This document shows positions 42,857-51,415 of a DNA stretch of 64,000 nucleotides, piece by piece. Below the pieces are notes generated by a model. The model did not search any database and was not told where the DNA came from. It was given only the letters and a program-made list of their open reading frames with translations. The position numbers and the translations under genes are program-made. Every line of letters begins with the position of its first letter. The first letter of the stretch is position 1. Source of the stretch: Fretibacterium fastidiosum (GTDB taxonomy: Bacteria > Synergistota > Synergistia > Synergistales > Aminobacteriaceae); contig NZ_OZ209244.1 in NCBI RefSeq assembly GCF_964642095.1, positions 1,922,001 through 1,986,000 on the forward strand, given 5' to 3'.

Positions 42857-44446
42857 TCACTTTACGGCTTGGAGGTAAGGCACAAGATAGCCGAAGGTGA
42901 ACAGCGCGAACATAAAGATCGAGAACGCAATGTGAAATTTGTAAGCGCCCATGGTTTTGCGCATCTCGACGACGTCTTTTTCGGACTCCGGAACGATAAA
43001 GAGCCTCTCCCTCTCGGCGATTTCTTCCGGCGTGGGCTTTGCCAGGGCGTTTCCCACCACCATTCCTATGATGGACAGGTAAATGCCCACGAAAAAGGAA
43101 TCCAGGAAAAAGGGAACGGTCACGCCCCATACGCTGGTGGCCAGGCGGACCCCAAAACAGCCGATAAAGCCAAGAAGCATGCTTAAGAAAGCGCCTTTTT
43201 CCGACAGCCTTTTGCTCCAAATGGCTGCGAACGACACGAGTCCCCATGACCCCGCGATGACCGTCCCGCCGAAGTACATGATCCAGAAGATGCGGTTTGC
43301 GAAAAACGCCATGGCCAAAACCACTAAGCTTACAAGGAACATGCCGATACGGGATATCTTCAGTTTTTCTTTTTCCGGTTTGTCGTCCAGAGTCAAAATG
43401 TCGTTGATAAAAGAGAATCCCACCAGAGCGAGAAAATTGGAGGCGGATGAAATCCCTGCGGACAATATCCCCGTAAGCAGGATGACGCCGATGGTCGTAG
43501 GCACCAAGTTCATTGCGCCCCAAATCATCGTATCGGAGCCGAGTCCGGGTTTTACGCTGGCCACGAATACGGCGGCAAAATACAAGAAGATTGTCGTGGT
43601 GATCACTCCCATGGAGGCCCAAATAGCGGAACGGAGGACGGTGTGTTCGTTTTTCGCCATCATGTAACGGGAGGTTTGCCAGGGGCTGACCATGACGACC
43701 AGCATCCACACGATGCCGTAGGTAATGGCCCAAAGGGTCGTTTCACCAGTTTGGGCTACGAAGTCCGGATTGCCGGCAGCGCTGATAATTCCTGGAATGG
43801 CCTGGAAGTTGGCCAAATTGCCGATGGCGGTATACCACCCACCCGCAGCCATCACGATACTGGGGACCGTGATGATGGCTGCGGACAAGAACACCAAAAA
43901 CATCATCGTATCGGTCACGAGCACCCCAGGAGAGCCGGAGACGATCGTGAAGATCGTAAACGACAGCCACGCGATCAGAATGGATGCCCATTCCGGCAGC
44001 CCGGTAATGTTCATCATGAGCGAGGTGATGCCGCGCGTCGCCGACAGCATGTATGCGGAGACGGCAATAATGCACGTGATTCCAGCCAGCTTCCGCATAC
44101 GCTTGGAATGGAACCTCCGCCCATAGAACTCGGGCAACGTCAGGGTCTTGCTTCGGCGAATGTAGCGGCCAAAGAAATTAGCCCCATAGATGTAGCCGCA
44201 GGCCTGTATAAGACCGACGATGCAAATGGCGATAAACCCGCCGCTTGCCGCCTCTCCGGTATCTCCCAGGAAAGCACCCGTGCTCAAGAATGAGGCGACG
44301 AGCGATCCGACGATCAAGAGGACCGGAGCGTTCCGTCCTGCAACGTAGTAATCGTTGATGTCCTTAACTTTTCGCCCTACGATGACGCCTACGGTAATGT
44401 AGAGCACCATAGCCACTGCGATGCCTGTGATGAAAATACTGTGCAT
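42857..44446 (-). CDS. Sodium:solute symporter (SSS family)
   Basis: The 529-residue protein has about 13 membrane helices. SSS family phrases are INDYYVAGRNAP after helix 1, GASFLS-like VASFLSTGAFLGDTGEA, LPEFYGRRFHSKRMR, and GILSAGISSASNFLALVG. These proteins import small organic solutes with Na+. A 51-residue membrane protein gene lies upstream on the same strand, an arrangement known for other SSS transporters with small subunits. Substrate cannot be read; the adjacent dehydrogenase and glycine decarboxylase genes suggest an amino acid. Confidence 0.88.
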   Translation of the reverse strand: MHSIFITGIAVAMVLYITVGVIVGRKVKDINDYYVAGRNAPVLLIVGSLVASFLSTGAFLGDTGEAASGGFIAICIVGLIQACGYIYGANFFGRYIRRSKTLTLPEFYGRRFHSKRMRKLAGITCIIAVSAYMLSATRGITSLMMNITGLPEWASILIAWLSFTIFTIVSGSPGVLVTDTMMFLVFLSAAIITVPSIVMAAGGWYTAIGNLANFQAIPGIISAAGNPDFVAQTGETTLWAITYGIVWMLVVMVSPWQTSRYMMAKNEHTVLRSAIWASMGVITTTIFLYFAAVFVASVKPGLGSDTMIWGAMNLVPTTIGVILLTGILSAGISSASNFLALVGFSFINDILTLDDKPEKEKLKISRIGMFLVSLVVLAMAFFANRIFWIMYFGGTVIAGSWGLVSFAAIWSKRLSEKGAFLSMLLGFIGCFGVRLATSVWGVTVPFFLDSFFVGIYLSIIGMVVGNALAKPTPEEIAERERLFIVPESEKDVVEMRKTMGAYKFHIAFSIFMFALFTFGYLVPYLQAVK

Positions 44447-44759
44447 CCGGGGTTCGTCCTTTCTTTGATTTCCAACGCAAGTCCGGGCCTGTTGTCCGGT
44501 GAACTTGCAGCCGTTGGCCTCTCCGGTCGAAGGCGGATGCTGAGGGCAGACGATCTCTGTAGGAAATAGTTTCGATCTTGTACCGCTGCCGACAGCGTTA
44601 CGGAGGGGACGACAAGTGGTGTATGACTCGGAAGGCGCGTTGAACCGGACCGCCAGATTGCGGATAAGGCCTCGCCATGGGCTGAAGGGACCCGAGGTCG
44701 ATGGCCGTTCGGCAAGTTTTATCCTCCTCTGCGTTTTTCGGCCGCAGTTCCTTTCGTTA
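44447..44759 (-). other. 313-base gap between the small membrane gene and the symporter gene
   Basis: A hairpin at 44477-44508 (GCAAGT/ACTTGC with an inner CCGG/CCGG pair) stands just before the symporter start on the minus strand. A GGAGG followed by TTG at 44713-44715 opens a 108-codon frame, but its Pro/Arg/Ser-rich product is not protein-like and I do not accept it. No riboswitch class was recognised. Confidence 0.5.
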
Positions 44760-44915
44760 CTATCCGTCTTCCGTTGGAGAATTCAATCCTGTGCCTGGAC
44801 TGTTCCATCCCTTTACGCCATAGGTATCGTACTCTCGCTTGACGGCGATTCGATACATGACGCCGGTGGCAATCAGCCAAACGCCGGCCCATATACAGAA
44901 GATCATCTCAGCCAT
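44760..44915 (-). CDS. 51-residue membrane protein, likely small partner of the symporter
   Basis: The frame runs from ATG 44913-44915 to TAG 44760-44762. AGAGGAGG stands six bases before the ATG, as strong as for any gene here. The product has one N-terminal membrane helix (MAEMIFCIWAGVWLIATGV) followed by a charged cytoplasmic tail with KREYDTYGVKGWNSP. It is too short for usual ORF cut-offs. Small single-helix partners occur with other transporters (YhdT with PanF in SSS, MetS with MetP in NSS), and by analogy this may be a subunit of the symporter 313 bases downstream. I know of no named family for it. Confidence 0.7.
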   Translation of the reverse strand: MAEMIFCIWAGVWLIATGVMYRIAVKREYDTYGVKGWNSPGTGLNSPTEDG

Positions 44916-44974
44916 GGGAAGCCTCCTCTACATTATCAAGAATATCTTTTTCCGATGCGTCTGAACGAGAAACG

Positions 44975-45056
44975 GTGACCGCACTTTTTTAAACGGCAGA
45001 GCATTGAGTGGAAATTTCAAGAATACACAAACATTTTTCTTTAAAAGTGCGGTCAC
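44975..45056. repeat. 14-base inverted repeat with 54-base spacer
   Basis: GTGACCGCACTTTT (44975-44988) and its exact complement (45043-45056) flank 54 bases. It lies between the small membrane gene and the dehydrogenase. It could fold as a terminator for the dehydrogenase transcript (minus strand) or be an operator or a MITE end. Confidence 0.65.
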
Positions 45057-45114
45057 TGCGACTGCTACAAGCCCATTGCGCTTACTTTGGCAAGCCCTTT
45101 TAGGCCTTCCGGGC

Positions 45115-46143
45115 TCAGACTCCCTCAGGGTGGATCATGATCTTGATGGCTTCGCGCTTCTGGAACGTCTCGAATGCCTTTTCCATATCCTTCAAGGCGT
45201 AGTGATGCGTGATCATCGGCGTGACTTCAACCCGTCCATCCTGAATCAGATCCAGGCATTCACGGAACTCTTCCCGCGTGTAACAGATCGTTCCCCGAAT
45301 GTCAATCTCGCTACGCACGACCTTGCCCAAATTGACCGGCGGGTCCGAGTGGAACAGGCCTGTGATGTAGTAGGAACCGCTCTTTTTTATGGAGTTCATG
45401 GCCGTTTCAACAAGTGCTGCCGCTCCTGCACAATCATGCACGAAATCCAACATCTCGCCGCCTGTGATCTCTTTCACCCTTTCGACGGGGTCCTCTTCCG
45501 AGTTGTTGATGATATCCGTCGCGCCGAGTTTTAGCGCCATTTGCAAGCGATCTTTGTCGCAGGCCGCTCCGAGCACGATGATCTTCCGGGCGCCGCGCAG
45601 CTTCAACAACTGGGTTGCATACAGCCCGATTGGTCCGGGGCCGAGGACCATCACCGTATCCTTTGAGGTGAGGGGCATTTTTTTGACCGTGCGGTAAGCG
45701 GAGGCAACGGGATCGACCGCTGCGCCAAAGTCATAGCTTGTGGTGTCGCGCAGTTTTACCAGAACTTTGGCGGGAACGCGAACGTACTCCGCAAAAGCGC
45801 CGTTTACGTGAATCCCCGTCTCGATCAGGCGATCGCAAAGCGGTTCGTTCCCTTCGATACAGAATTTGCAGTTGCCGCAGCCGATCACGATGCAGGCACT
45901 GACCCGATCGCCAACCTTCCATCCCTCAACTTTGGCCCCCGTCTCGACGATGTCCCCCGCAAACTCGTGTCCGGGAATCAAAGGCCATGGAACCTCTCGT
46001 GTGCCTGCTAAAATCGGACCATCCGTTCCGCAGAATCCAACCGACTTCACCTTGACGACGACGTCGTCCTCACGACATTTCGGTTCAGGTACGTCTTTGA
46101 TGACAAAACCAGGACCACTGTGTTCTTTTACGACGGCTAGCAT
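45115..46143 (-). CDS. Zinc-dependent medium-chain dehydrogenase (threonine/sorbitol dehydrogenase-like)
   Basis: The 342-residue product has catalytic zinc ligands C38 (GFCGTD), H59 and E60 (GHEFAG), structural zinc cysteines C89, C92, C95 and C103, and the NAD fold loop VLGPGPIGLYA. The family oxidises secondary alcohols, including L-threonine (Tdh) and polyols. Divergence from gcvPA makes threonine to glycine oxidation attractive, but the substrate is an inference. ATG 46141-46143 has AAGGAGC upstream. Confidence 0.85.
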   Translation of the reverse strand: MLAVVKEHSGPGFVIKDVPEPKCREDDVVVKVKSVGFCGTDGPILAGTREVPWPLIPGHEFAGDIVETGAKVEGWKVGDRVSACIVIGCGNCKFCIEGNEPLCDRLIETGIHVNGAFAEYVRVPAKVLVKLRDTTSYDFGAAVDPVASAYRTVKKMPLTSKDTVMVLGPGPIGLYATQLLKLRGARKIIVLGAACDKDRLQMALKLGATDIINNSEEDPVERVKEITGGEMLDFVHDCAGAAALVETAMNSIKKSGSYYITGLFHSDPPVNLGKVVRSEIDIRGTICYTREEFRECLDLIQDGRVEVTPMITHHYALKDMEKAFETFQKREAIKIMIHPEGV

Positions 46144-47087
46144 CTCGCTTATGCTCCTTTCCAAAAAATGATTTCCGTAACAAGCGCCGGAGAAAGTCCG
46201 GAGAAGAGGCGAGGACGATTTGTATGAAGCGGTTCATGCCACGTGAGCAACTTCCCGACAAGGCCGCGTGCAAGCGTTTGTCGTCGTTAGGGGACCCCGC
46301 AGCGATGTCCTTTATGGAATTCTGCTGAATTTTCAAAACCTTATCCAGATAAGCCGCTCTGCCTTGGGCATGGTTGCCGAAATCCTCAAAATATCGTCTT
46401 GAGCGCCTGCAGCCGTTTGCGCTCATGAAATGGGATTGGTTGTCCTCGTCCGTGTCATGAATATCTCAGGCGTCCTCCGGTGCAACGCCAATCTGTCAAT
46501 CGACGATAACGCCTTCCCCGACATTCGCCGTGCGTCCGTGCTCGCTTCTTTGTACAAACACCTCCTTTGCTAAAACCGTCTGCTGAAATCTGTGCCTGCG
46601 CTCAACGAGCCCTCTTTCTGGGGGACCATTCAATCATCGTGTCTCAAAATTACAAAGGGATTCCTCAAGGTGCGTCCATGATATACCTTCCTGCAACGGT
46701 AAGGTCAAGAATCCGTCTTTGCCCGTGCGATTGCTCGACGGCGATGTCCTCCGGCGAGGTCCTTTTTTGGATAGCATCTGGCGTGGAGTGGGAGCGGGGG
46801 CATTGCCGCGAAAGAGAGGCGAGGTCATGAAGCTGCCACTGGACGGGAAGACGAGTCTCCGGTAAGCACAGCTCAGTAGTTGGCGAAGGGCCGTGTCTCT
46901 TGCGATCCGAGCGTTGGCAAACGGCATGGCGGCGCCTTGGCACGACAGTCTCTTGAGCCTAATTCGGTATTGGCGGGGCGGTTTGACATTACCCCTGCGG
47001 GAAGCCATAGAATCGTCAATCAATAGGGGATCCAAGCAGCATAGTGCTGTAACAGAGCGATGGGCTTCTTGAAAAGGAGTGGATAAC
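46144..47087. other. 944-base divergent intergenic region without a convincing gene
   Basis: It separates the minus-strand dehydrogenase from plus-strand gcvPA. Several open frames of 60-130 codons exist, but their products are Arg/Ser/Pro-rich and unlike proteins. A GGAGG with a TTG three bases later on the minus strand near 46560 opens a 43-codon frame that I cannot support. I looked for the glycine riboswitch core on both strands and did not find it. A gcvPA promoter is listed separately. The length suggests a long leader or decayed genes. Confidence 0.55.
46983..47013 (+). promoter_or_regulatory. Possible promoter of gcvPA
   Basis: TTGACA (46983-46988) with TAGAAT (47008-47013) at a 19-base spacing, about 75 bases before the start codon. 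The spacing is longer than ideal. Confidence 0.5.
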
Positions 47088-48509
47088 GTGAAAAAGGACC
47101 CGGGGTTTGTGCATCCCTATATGCCCAATAGCGTCCCTGCCATTAAGAAAGCCATGCTGGACGAGATTGGAGTCGAGAGCGTGGAGGCCATCTACAAGAG
47201 TTTGATCCCTGACGATCTTCTGTACAAGGAGCGCCTGGACCTGCCGGAACCTATCGGAAGCGAGTACGAGTTGAAGAGGCACGTCATGGGCATCCTGAAC
47301 AAAAACGTTACGACGGACGAGTACATCAGTTTTCTTGGTGCAGGATGCTACAGGCACCAGGTCCCCGCCCTCTGCGACGAGATCAACTCAAGGGGCGAAT
47401 TCTTGACGGCCTATTGTGGAGACACGTATTCGGATCACGGAAAAATGCAGGCGATCTTTGAATATTGCAGCATGATGGGGGAACTGCTCGATGCGGAAGT
47501 GGTTAGCTATACCACTTACGACGCATCGCAATCCGTCGCTTCGTCGCTGCGTATGGCGCTCCGCATCAAGGAAGCCGAAGGGCGTTCCAAGGATACGCTT
47601 TTGATCCCTTCTACGATGAACCCTGAGATCGTCTCTCAGGTCACCCAGTACGTCGGAAGGTCGATTAAAATTATTAAGGTGGAGTGTGACAAAAAGTCCG
47701 GCCTCATGGATTTAGCGGACCTCTCCGCGAAGCTGAAGGAGAACAAGACGGCGGCTGTCTTCTATGAAAACCCCTCCTATCTGGGCTTTTTTGAAACGCA
47801 GGCGGAGGGCATTGCGGACAGGGCTCATCAATACGATGCCTTGTGTGTCGCTCAGCCGGAAACCGCTTCGCTCGGCATCGTAGAGAGCCCCTTGAACCTG
47901 GGGGCGGACCTGGTTTGCGGGGATATCCAGCCGTTGGGGATGCACGTGCAGTTTGGAGGCGGTCAGGCGGGCTTCATCGCCTGTCAGCAGAAACAGGAAT
48001 ATGTCGAACAGTTCCCAACGTATATGTACGGTATTGCAAAGACGAAGCAGGAAGGACGATTTGGCTGGGGACGGGCGATGAACTATCGCTGTTCGCACGG
48101 CAGCCGCGAGAACGCCAATGAGTACTTTGGCACCGAAACAGGGCTTTGGGCGATCACTGCCGCCGTTTATCTGGCCAGCATGGGGCCGAAGGGCATGTAT
48201 GAGCTTGGAGAATCCATCGTTCAAAAGACGAAGTACGCCATCTTGGACTTGAGCGAAGTTCAGGGCCTTAAGGTCAACTTGTTCGGAGGCGCGAACTTTC
48301 AGGAGTTTGTCGTTAATTTTGATGAGACGGGAAAAAGCGTTGCCGAGATCAACGGGGCGCTGCTGGAGAAGGGGATATTCGGTGGCAAGGACCTCAGCGG
48401 CGACTTCCCACAACTCGGCCAGAGCGCGCTTTATTGCATCTCGGAGCTGACTTCGGAGGAAGACGTGCAGGCCTTAAAGTCGGCTCTTGCTGAGATCGCA
48501 CGGAGGTAG
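47088..48509 (+). CDS. gcvPA: Glycine dehydrogenase (decarboxylating) subunit 1
   Basis: The 473-residue product is the N-terminal half of the P-protein: YMPNSVPAIKKAMLDEIG at the start, SFLGAGCYRHQVPA, YTTYDASQSVASSLRMA, and GGGQAGFIACQ. With subunit 2 it decarboxylates glycine and loads the aminomethyl group on the H protein lipoate. GTG 47088 follows AAGGAG. No gcvT or gcvH gene is nearby, so the other parts must be elsewhere or the protein serves a different glycine-using route. Confidence 0.93.
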   Translation: MKKDPGFVHPYMPNSVPAIKKAMLDEIGVESVEAIYKSLIPDDLLYKERLDLPEPIGSEYELKRHVMGILNKNVTTDEYISFLGAGCYRHQVPALCDEINSRGEFLTAYCGDTYSDHGKMQAIFEYCSMMGELLDAEVVSYTTYDASQSVASSLRMALRIKEAEGRSKDTLLIPSTMNPEIVSQVTQYVGRSIKIIKVECDKKSGLMDLADLSAKLKENKTAAVFYENPSYLGFFETQAEGIADRAHQYDALCVAQPETASLGIVESPLNLGADLVCGDIQPLGMHVQFGGGQAGFIACQQKQEYVEQFPTYMYGIAKTKQEGRFGWGRAMNYRCSHGSRENANEYFGTETGLWAITAAVYLASMGPKGMYELGESIVQKTKYAILDLSEVQGLKVNLFGGANFQEFVVNFDETGKSVAEINGALLEKGIFGGKDLSGDFPQLGQSALYCISELTSEEDVQALKSALAEIARR

Positions 48510-48515
48510 GGAAGA

Positions 48516-50075
48516 ATGGGCAAATTCAGGAGAAACAGGGACTTTCATGAAGCGCGGTGGGATGAACCCATTATCCTGGAGTTGGGCAATCGGGGAGAAC
48601 GCGGTATCCTCATCCCGCAGGCCTCGGAACATGTCAGGGATAAAGCGGGGCGCGTCGAGGATCTGGTGCCGGAGCGCCTGAGGAGAAAGAGCGCTCCCGC
48701 CCTTCCGGAAATGTCGCAGATGCAGGTGCTCCGCCATTATATGCGGCTGTCGCAAGAGACGCTGGGCACGGACCTCAACATCGACATCGGCCTGGGGACC
48801 TGTACGATGAAGTACAGCCCCAAGATCAACGAACAATTCGTGCGTTCCCCAAAGCTGATTGAGCTCCATCCTTATCAGGACGAGAGCACGGTCCAGGGCA
48901 TTCTGGAGATCATGTATAAAGTGTCGCAGTACCTCAAAGCGATATCCGGCATGAGCTGCGTGAGCCTTCAGCCCTCTGGAGGAAGTCAGGCCATTTTTGC
49001 CAACGTTGAAACGATTCGCGCCTACCATGAGGCCAATGGAGAGGGGAAGCTGAGGAATGAGATCATCACCACGATCCTGTCCCATCCCGCAAACCCTGGC
49101 GCTGCGGCGACGCTGGGATATAAGGTGATCACACTTTTCCCGGGACAGGACGGCCTCCCTGACGTTGAAGCGCTAAAAGCGGCTCTTTCGGAGCACACTG
49201 CAGCCCTGATGCTTACCAATCCTGAAGATACGGGTATCTATAACGATAAAATTCGAGGGTTTGTGGACGCCGTGCATGAGGTCGGAGGGCTGTGCGCTTA
49301 TGATCAGGCGAACCTGAACGGCGTGTTCGGGATTACCCGCGCGCGGGATGCAGGCTTCGATATGTGCCATTACAACCTGCACAAGTCCTTCTCCTCCCCC
49401 CATGGCTGCCAGGGGCCTTGCGCAGGAGCGCAGTGCGTCAGTGAAAAGCTTGCGAAATTCGTGGCCGTGCCGACGGTGGAGTTTGACGGAAAAAAGTACT
49501 ACCTTGATTACCGCCGTCCCGACAGCATAGGCAAGCTGCGAAAATTCTACGGGGTGCCGGCTGTTCTGGTCAGGGTCTATGCCTACATTCGTTCCCTTGG
49601 CCCCGACGGGATGAAGGAAATCGGGGAGTTGTCCATCCTGAACAACAACTACATGCTGAAGAAACTTCTGACGATCAAAGGGCTTTCAATGCCCTGGGCG
49701 GAGGGAAAATTCCGCATGGAGCAGGCACGGCTGAGCTGGGAGCAGTTGACGCAGGATACGGGAGTCACTACGGACGATATCTGCCGGAGGATCGTGGATT
49801 ATGGTTTCCAGGACTATTTTTCAAGTCATCATCCGAGGGTGATCCCTGAGCCGTTTACCCCTGAGCCGGTGGAGACGTACTCCAAGGATGATATCGACGA
49901 GTTCGTCGAGGCGTTCCGCTCCATCGCCGAGGAGGCCTATACGGACCCTGAGGTGGTGAGGACGGCTCCACACAAAGCGGCGCTTGCGACGCAGATCGAT
50001 GAGGCTTACATGACGGAATGGGATAAGTTTGCCACGACATGGCGAGCATATAATAAGTACCTCAGGGATAAGTGA
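48516..50075 (+). CDS. gcvPB: Glycine dehydrogenase (decarboxylating) subunit 2
   Basis: The 519-residue product is the PLP-binding half. The lysine that binds PLP is K290 in YNLHKSFSSPHG, preceded by NLNGVFGITRARDAGFDMCH. It starts seven bases after the gcvPA stop with GGAGG inside the gap. Conserved regions LGTCTMKYSPK and LQPSGGSQA are present. It is somewhat longer than many GcvPB proteins at the C-terminus. Confidence 0.94.
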   Translation: MGKFRRNRDFHEARWDEPIILELGNRGERGILIPQASEHVRDKAGRVEDLVPERLRRKSAPALPEMSQMQVLRHYMRLSQETLGTDLNIDIGLGTCTMKYSPKINEQFVRSPKLIELHPYQDESTVQGILEIMYKVSQYLKAISGMSCVSLQPSGGSQAIFANVETIRAYHEANGEGKLRNEIITTILSHPANPGAAATLGYKVITLFPGQDGLPDVEALKAALSEHTAALMLTNPEDTGIYNDKIRGFVDAVHEVGGLCAYDQANLNGVFGITRARDAGFDMCHYNLHKSFSSPHGCQGPCAGAQCVSEKLAKFVAVPTVEFDGKKYYLDYRRPDSIGKLRKFYGVPAVLVRVYAYIRSLGPDGMKEIGELSILNNNYMLKKLLTIKGLSMPWAEGKFRMEQARLSWEQLTQDTGVTTDDICRRIVDYGFQDYFSSHHPRVIPEPFTPEPVETYSKDDIDEFVEAFRSIAEEAYTDPEVVRTAPHKAALATQIDEAYMTEWDKFATTWRAYNKYLRDK

Positions 50076-50130
50076 AGCTTCAGGAGCGTATTTTCAAACA
50101 TTCATAACCACTGGGAGGAAGACGAGAATA

Positions 50131-51330
50131 ATGACCAGTTTTATCGGCGCGGACCAGACGTGGGTGTTGTTTGCTATCCTTACGGCGATTGCGGCGTTGA
50201 GCATCCAGTTGGAACATAACTATCGGTGGGCTTCCAGAGTGACAGGCTGTGTGCTCGCCTTGATCGGCGCGATGATCCTGTCCAACCTGAACGTCATCCC
50301 CCTGGACGCACCGGCCTACGATTTCGTCTGGAGCTATGTCGTCCCGCTGTCCATCCCCCTCCTGCTCTTTAACGCAAACATCAGAAGGATATGGAAGGAC
50401 AGCGGTCGCCTGCTGGTCATCTACTTGATCAGCGGCATCGGGACGATCCTGGGCGCCTTTATCGGCTATTTCCTGCTGAAGGATCTCGTCAAGGACCTGG
50501 GGATTGCCGTGACCATGATGATCGGCACCTACACGGGCGGCAGCGTCAACCTGGTCGCCATGGCGGATGCCTATAAAGCCCCGGCCGATCTGGTCTCCTC
50601 CTCGGTGGTTGCGGACAACCTCTTGATGGCCTTGTACTTCTTTGCGCTGATCGCGGCTTCAGGCTCGAAGTTCTTCCTGAAGAACTACAAGCATCCCCTG
50701 ATCGACGCGGTGGCGGCCAGGAGCGACGGCGATCGGGGCGCGGCGTCCTATTGGGTGGCGAAACCAGTCGCCCTGAAGGACATCGCAAGTTCGGTGGCGT
50801 TGTCCTTCGTGATCGTCGCTCTGTCGACGGTGATCGCGGACTGTTTTTCGGCAGCAATCGCGAAGGACAGCTTTGCCAAAGCCCTTATCAACGGACTATT
50901 GGGAAATAAATATCTGGTCATGACGACAGTAACCGTCCTGATCGCGACGGCGTTTCCAGGGTTTGTTGGCGGCATTGCCGGAGCGCAGGAGATCGGGACC
51001 TTTCTGATCCACATCTTCTTTACGGTGATCGGCGTCCCCGCTTCCATTCGTTTGATCGTGACTCAGGCGCCGCTCCTCCTGCTCTTCTGCACGATCATCG
51101 TCGCCACGAACATGATCGTTTCCTTTAGCGTCGGGAAACTGTTCGGCTTCACCCTTGAAGAGATCGTCATCGCATCGAACGCCAACGTCGGCGGCCCTAC
51201 GACGTCGGCGGCCATGGCCATCTCCAAGGGGTGGACCGAACTCGTCGTCCCCGCTATCCTGGTGGGGACCCTGGGGTATGTCCTTGGCAACTACTACGGC
51301 GTCTTTGCCGGGACCTGCCTTGGGCTGTAG
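50131..51330 (+). CDS. DUF819 family membrane protein (YjcL-like)
   Basis: The 399-residue protein has about ten to eleven membrane helices. DUF819 phrases are VPLSIPLLLFNANIRRIWKD, GTYTGGSVNLVAMADAY and ASNANVGGPTTSAAMAISKGW. The fold is related to bile-acid/Na+ symporter and glutamate carriers, and transport of an organic or amino acid is probable but unproven. It lies 55 bases after gcvPB, in the same orientation, with GGGAGGAAG before ATG 50131, so it may move the substrate of the pathway. Confidence 0.82.
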   Translation: MTSFIGADQTWVLFAILTAIAALSIQLEHNYRWASRVTGCVLALIGAMILSNLNVIPLDAPAYDFVWSYVVPLSIPLLLFNANIRRIWKDSGRLLVIYLISGIGTILGAFIGYFLLKDLVKDLGIAVTMMIGTYTGGSVNLVAMADAYKAPADLVSSSVVADNLLMALYFFALIAASGSKFFLKNYKHPLIDAVAARSDGDRGAASYWVAKPVALKDIASSVALSFVIVALSTVIADCFSAAIAKDSFAKALINGLLGNKYLVMTTVTVLIATAFPGFVGGIAGAQEIGTFLIHIFFTVIGVPASIRLIVTQAPLLLLFCTIIVATNMIVSFSVGKLFGFTLEEIVIASNANVGGPTTSAAMAISKGWTELVVPAILVGTLGYVLGNYYGVFAGTCLGL

Positions 51331-51360
51331 GCACGACGAAAACCTCATGTGCCGATCTCA

Positions 51361-51390
51361 GGGGCTCGATTGCGGAGCCCCTTTTATTTC
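51361..51390 (+). terminator. Terminator after the DUF819 gene
   Basis: GGGGCTC (51361-51367) with its complement (51375-51381), a seven-base loop, and CTTTTATTT after it. Confidence 0.85.
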
Positions 51391-51415
51391 ACCTTAAGGG
51401 GTAAGAGGTGATGCC

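Noticed and set aside
44389..44715. 108-codon minus-strand frame with GGAGG and TTG start before the symporter gene
   Set aside because: The product is rich in Pro, Arg and Ser with no fold-like pattern and overlaps the symporter start; better seen as leader DNA.
46433..46560. 43-codon minus-strand frame with GGAGG and TTG near 46560
   Set aside because: Spacing to the TTG is only three bases and the peptide shows no family likeness or fold.
46144..47087. Glycine riboswitch expected before gcvPA
   Set aside because: The conserved core (GGAGAG and GAAGGGGCAA-like segments) was not found on either strand.
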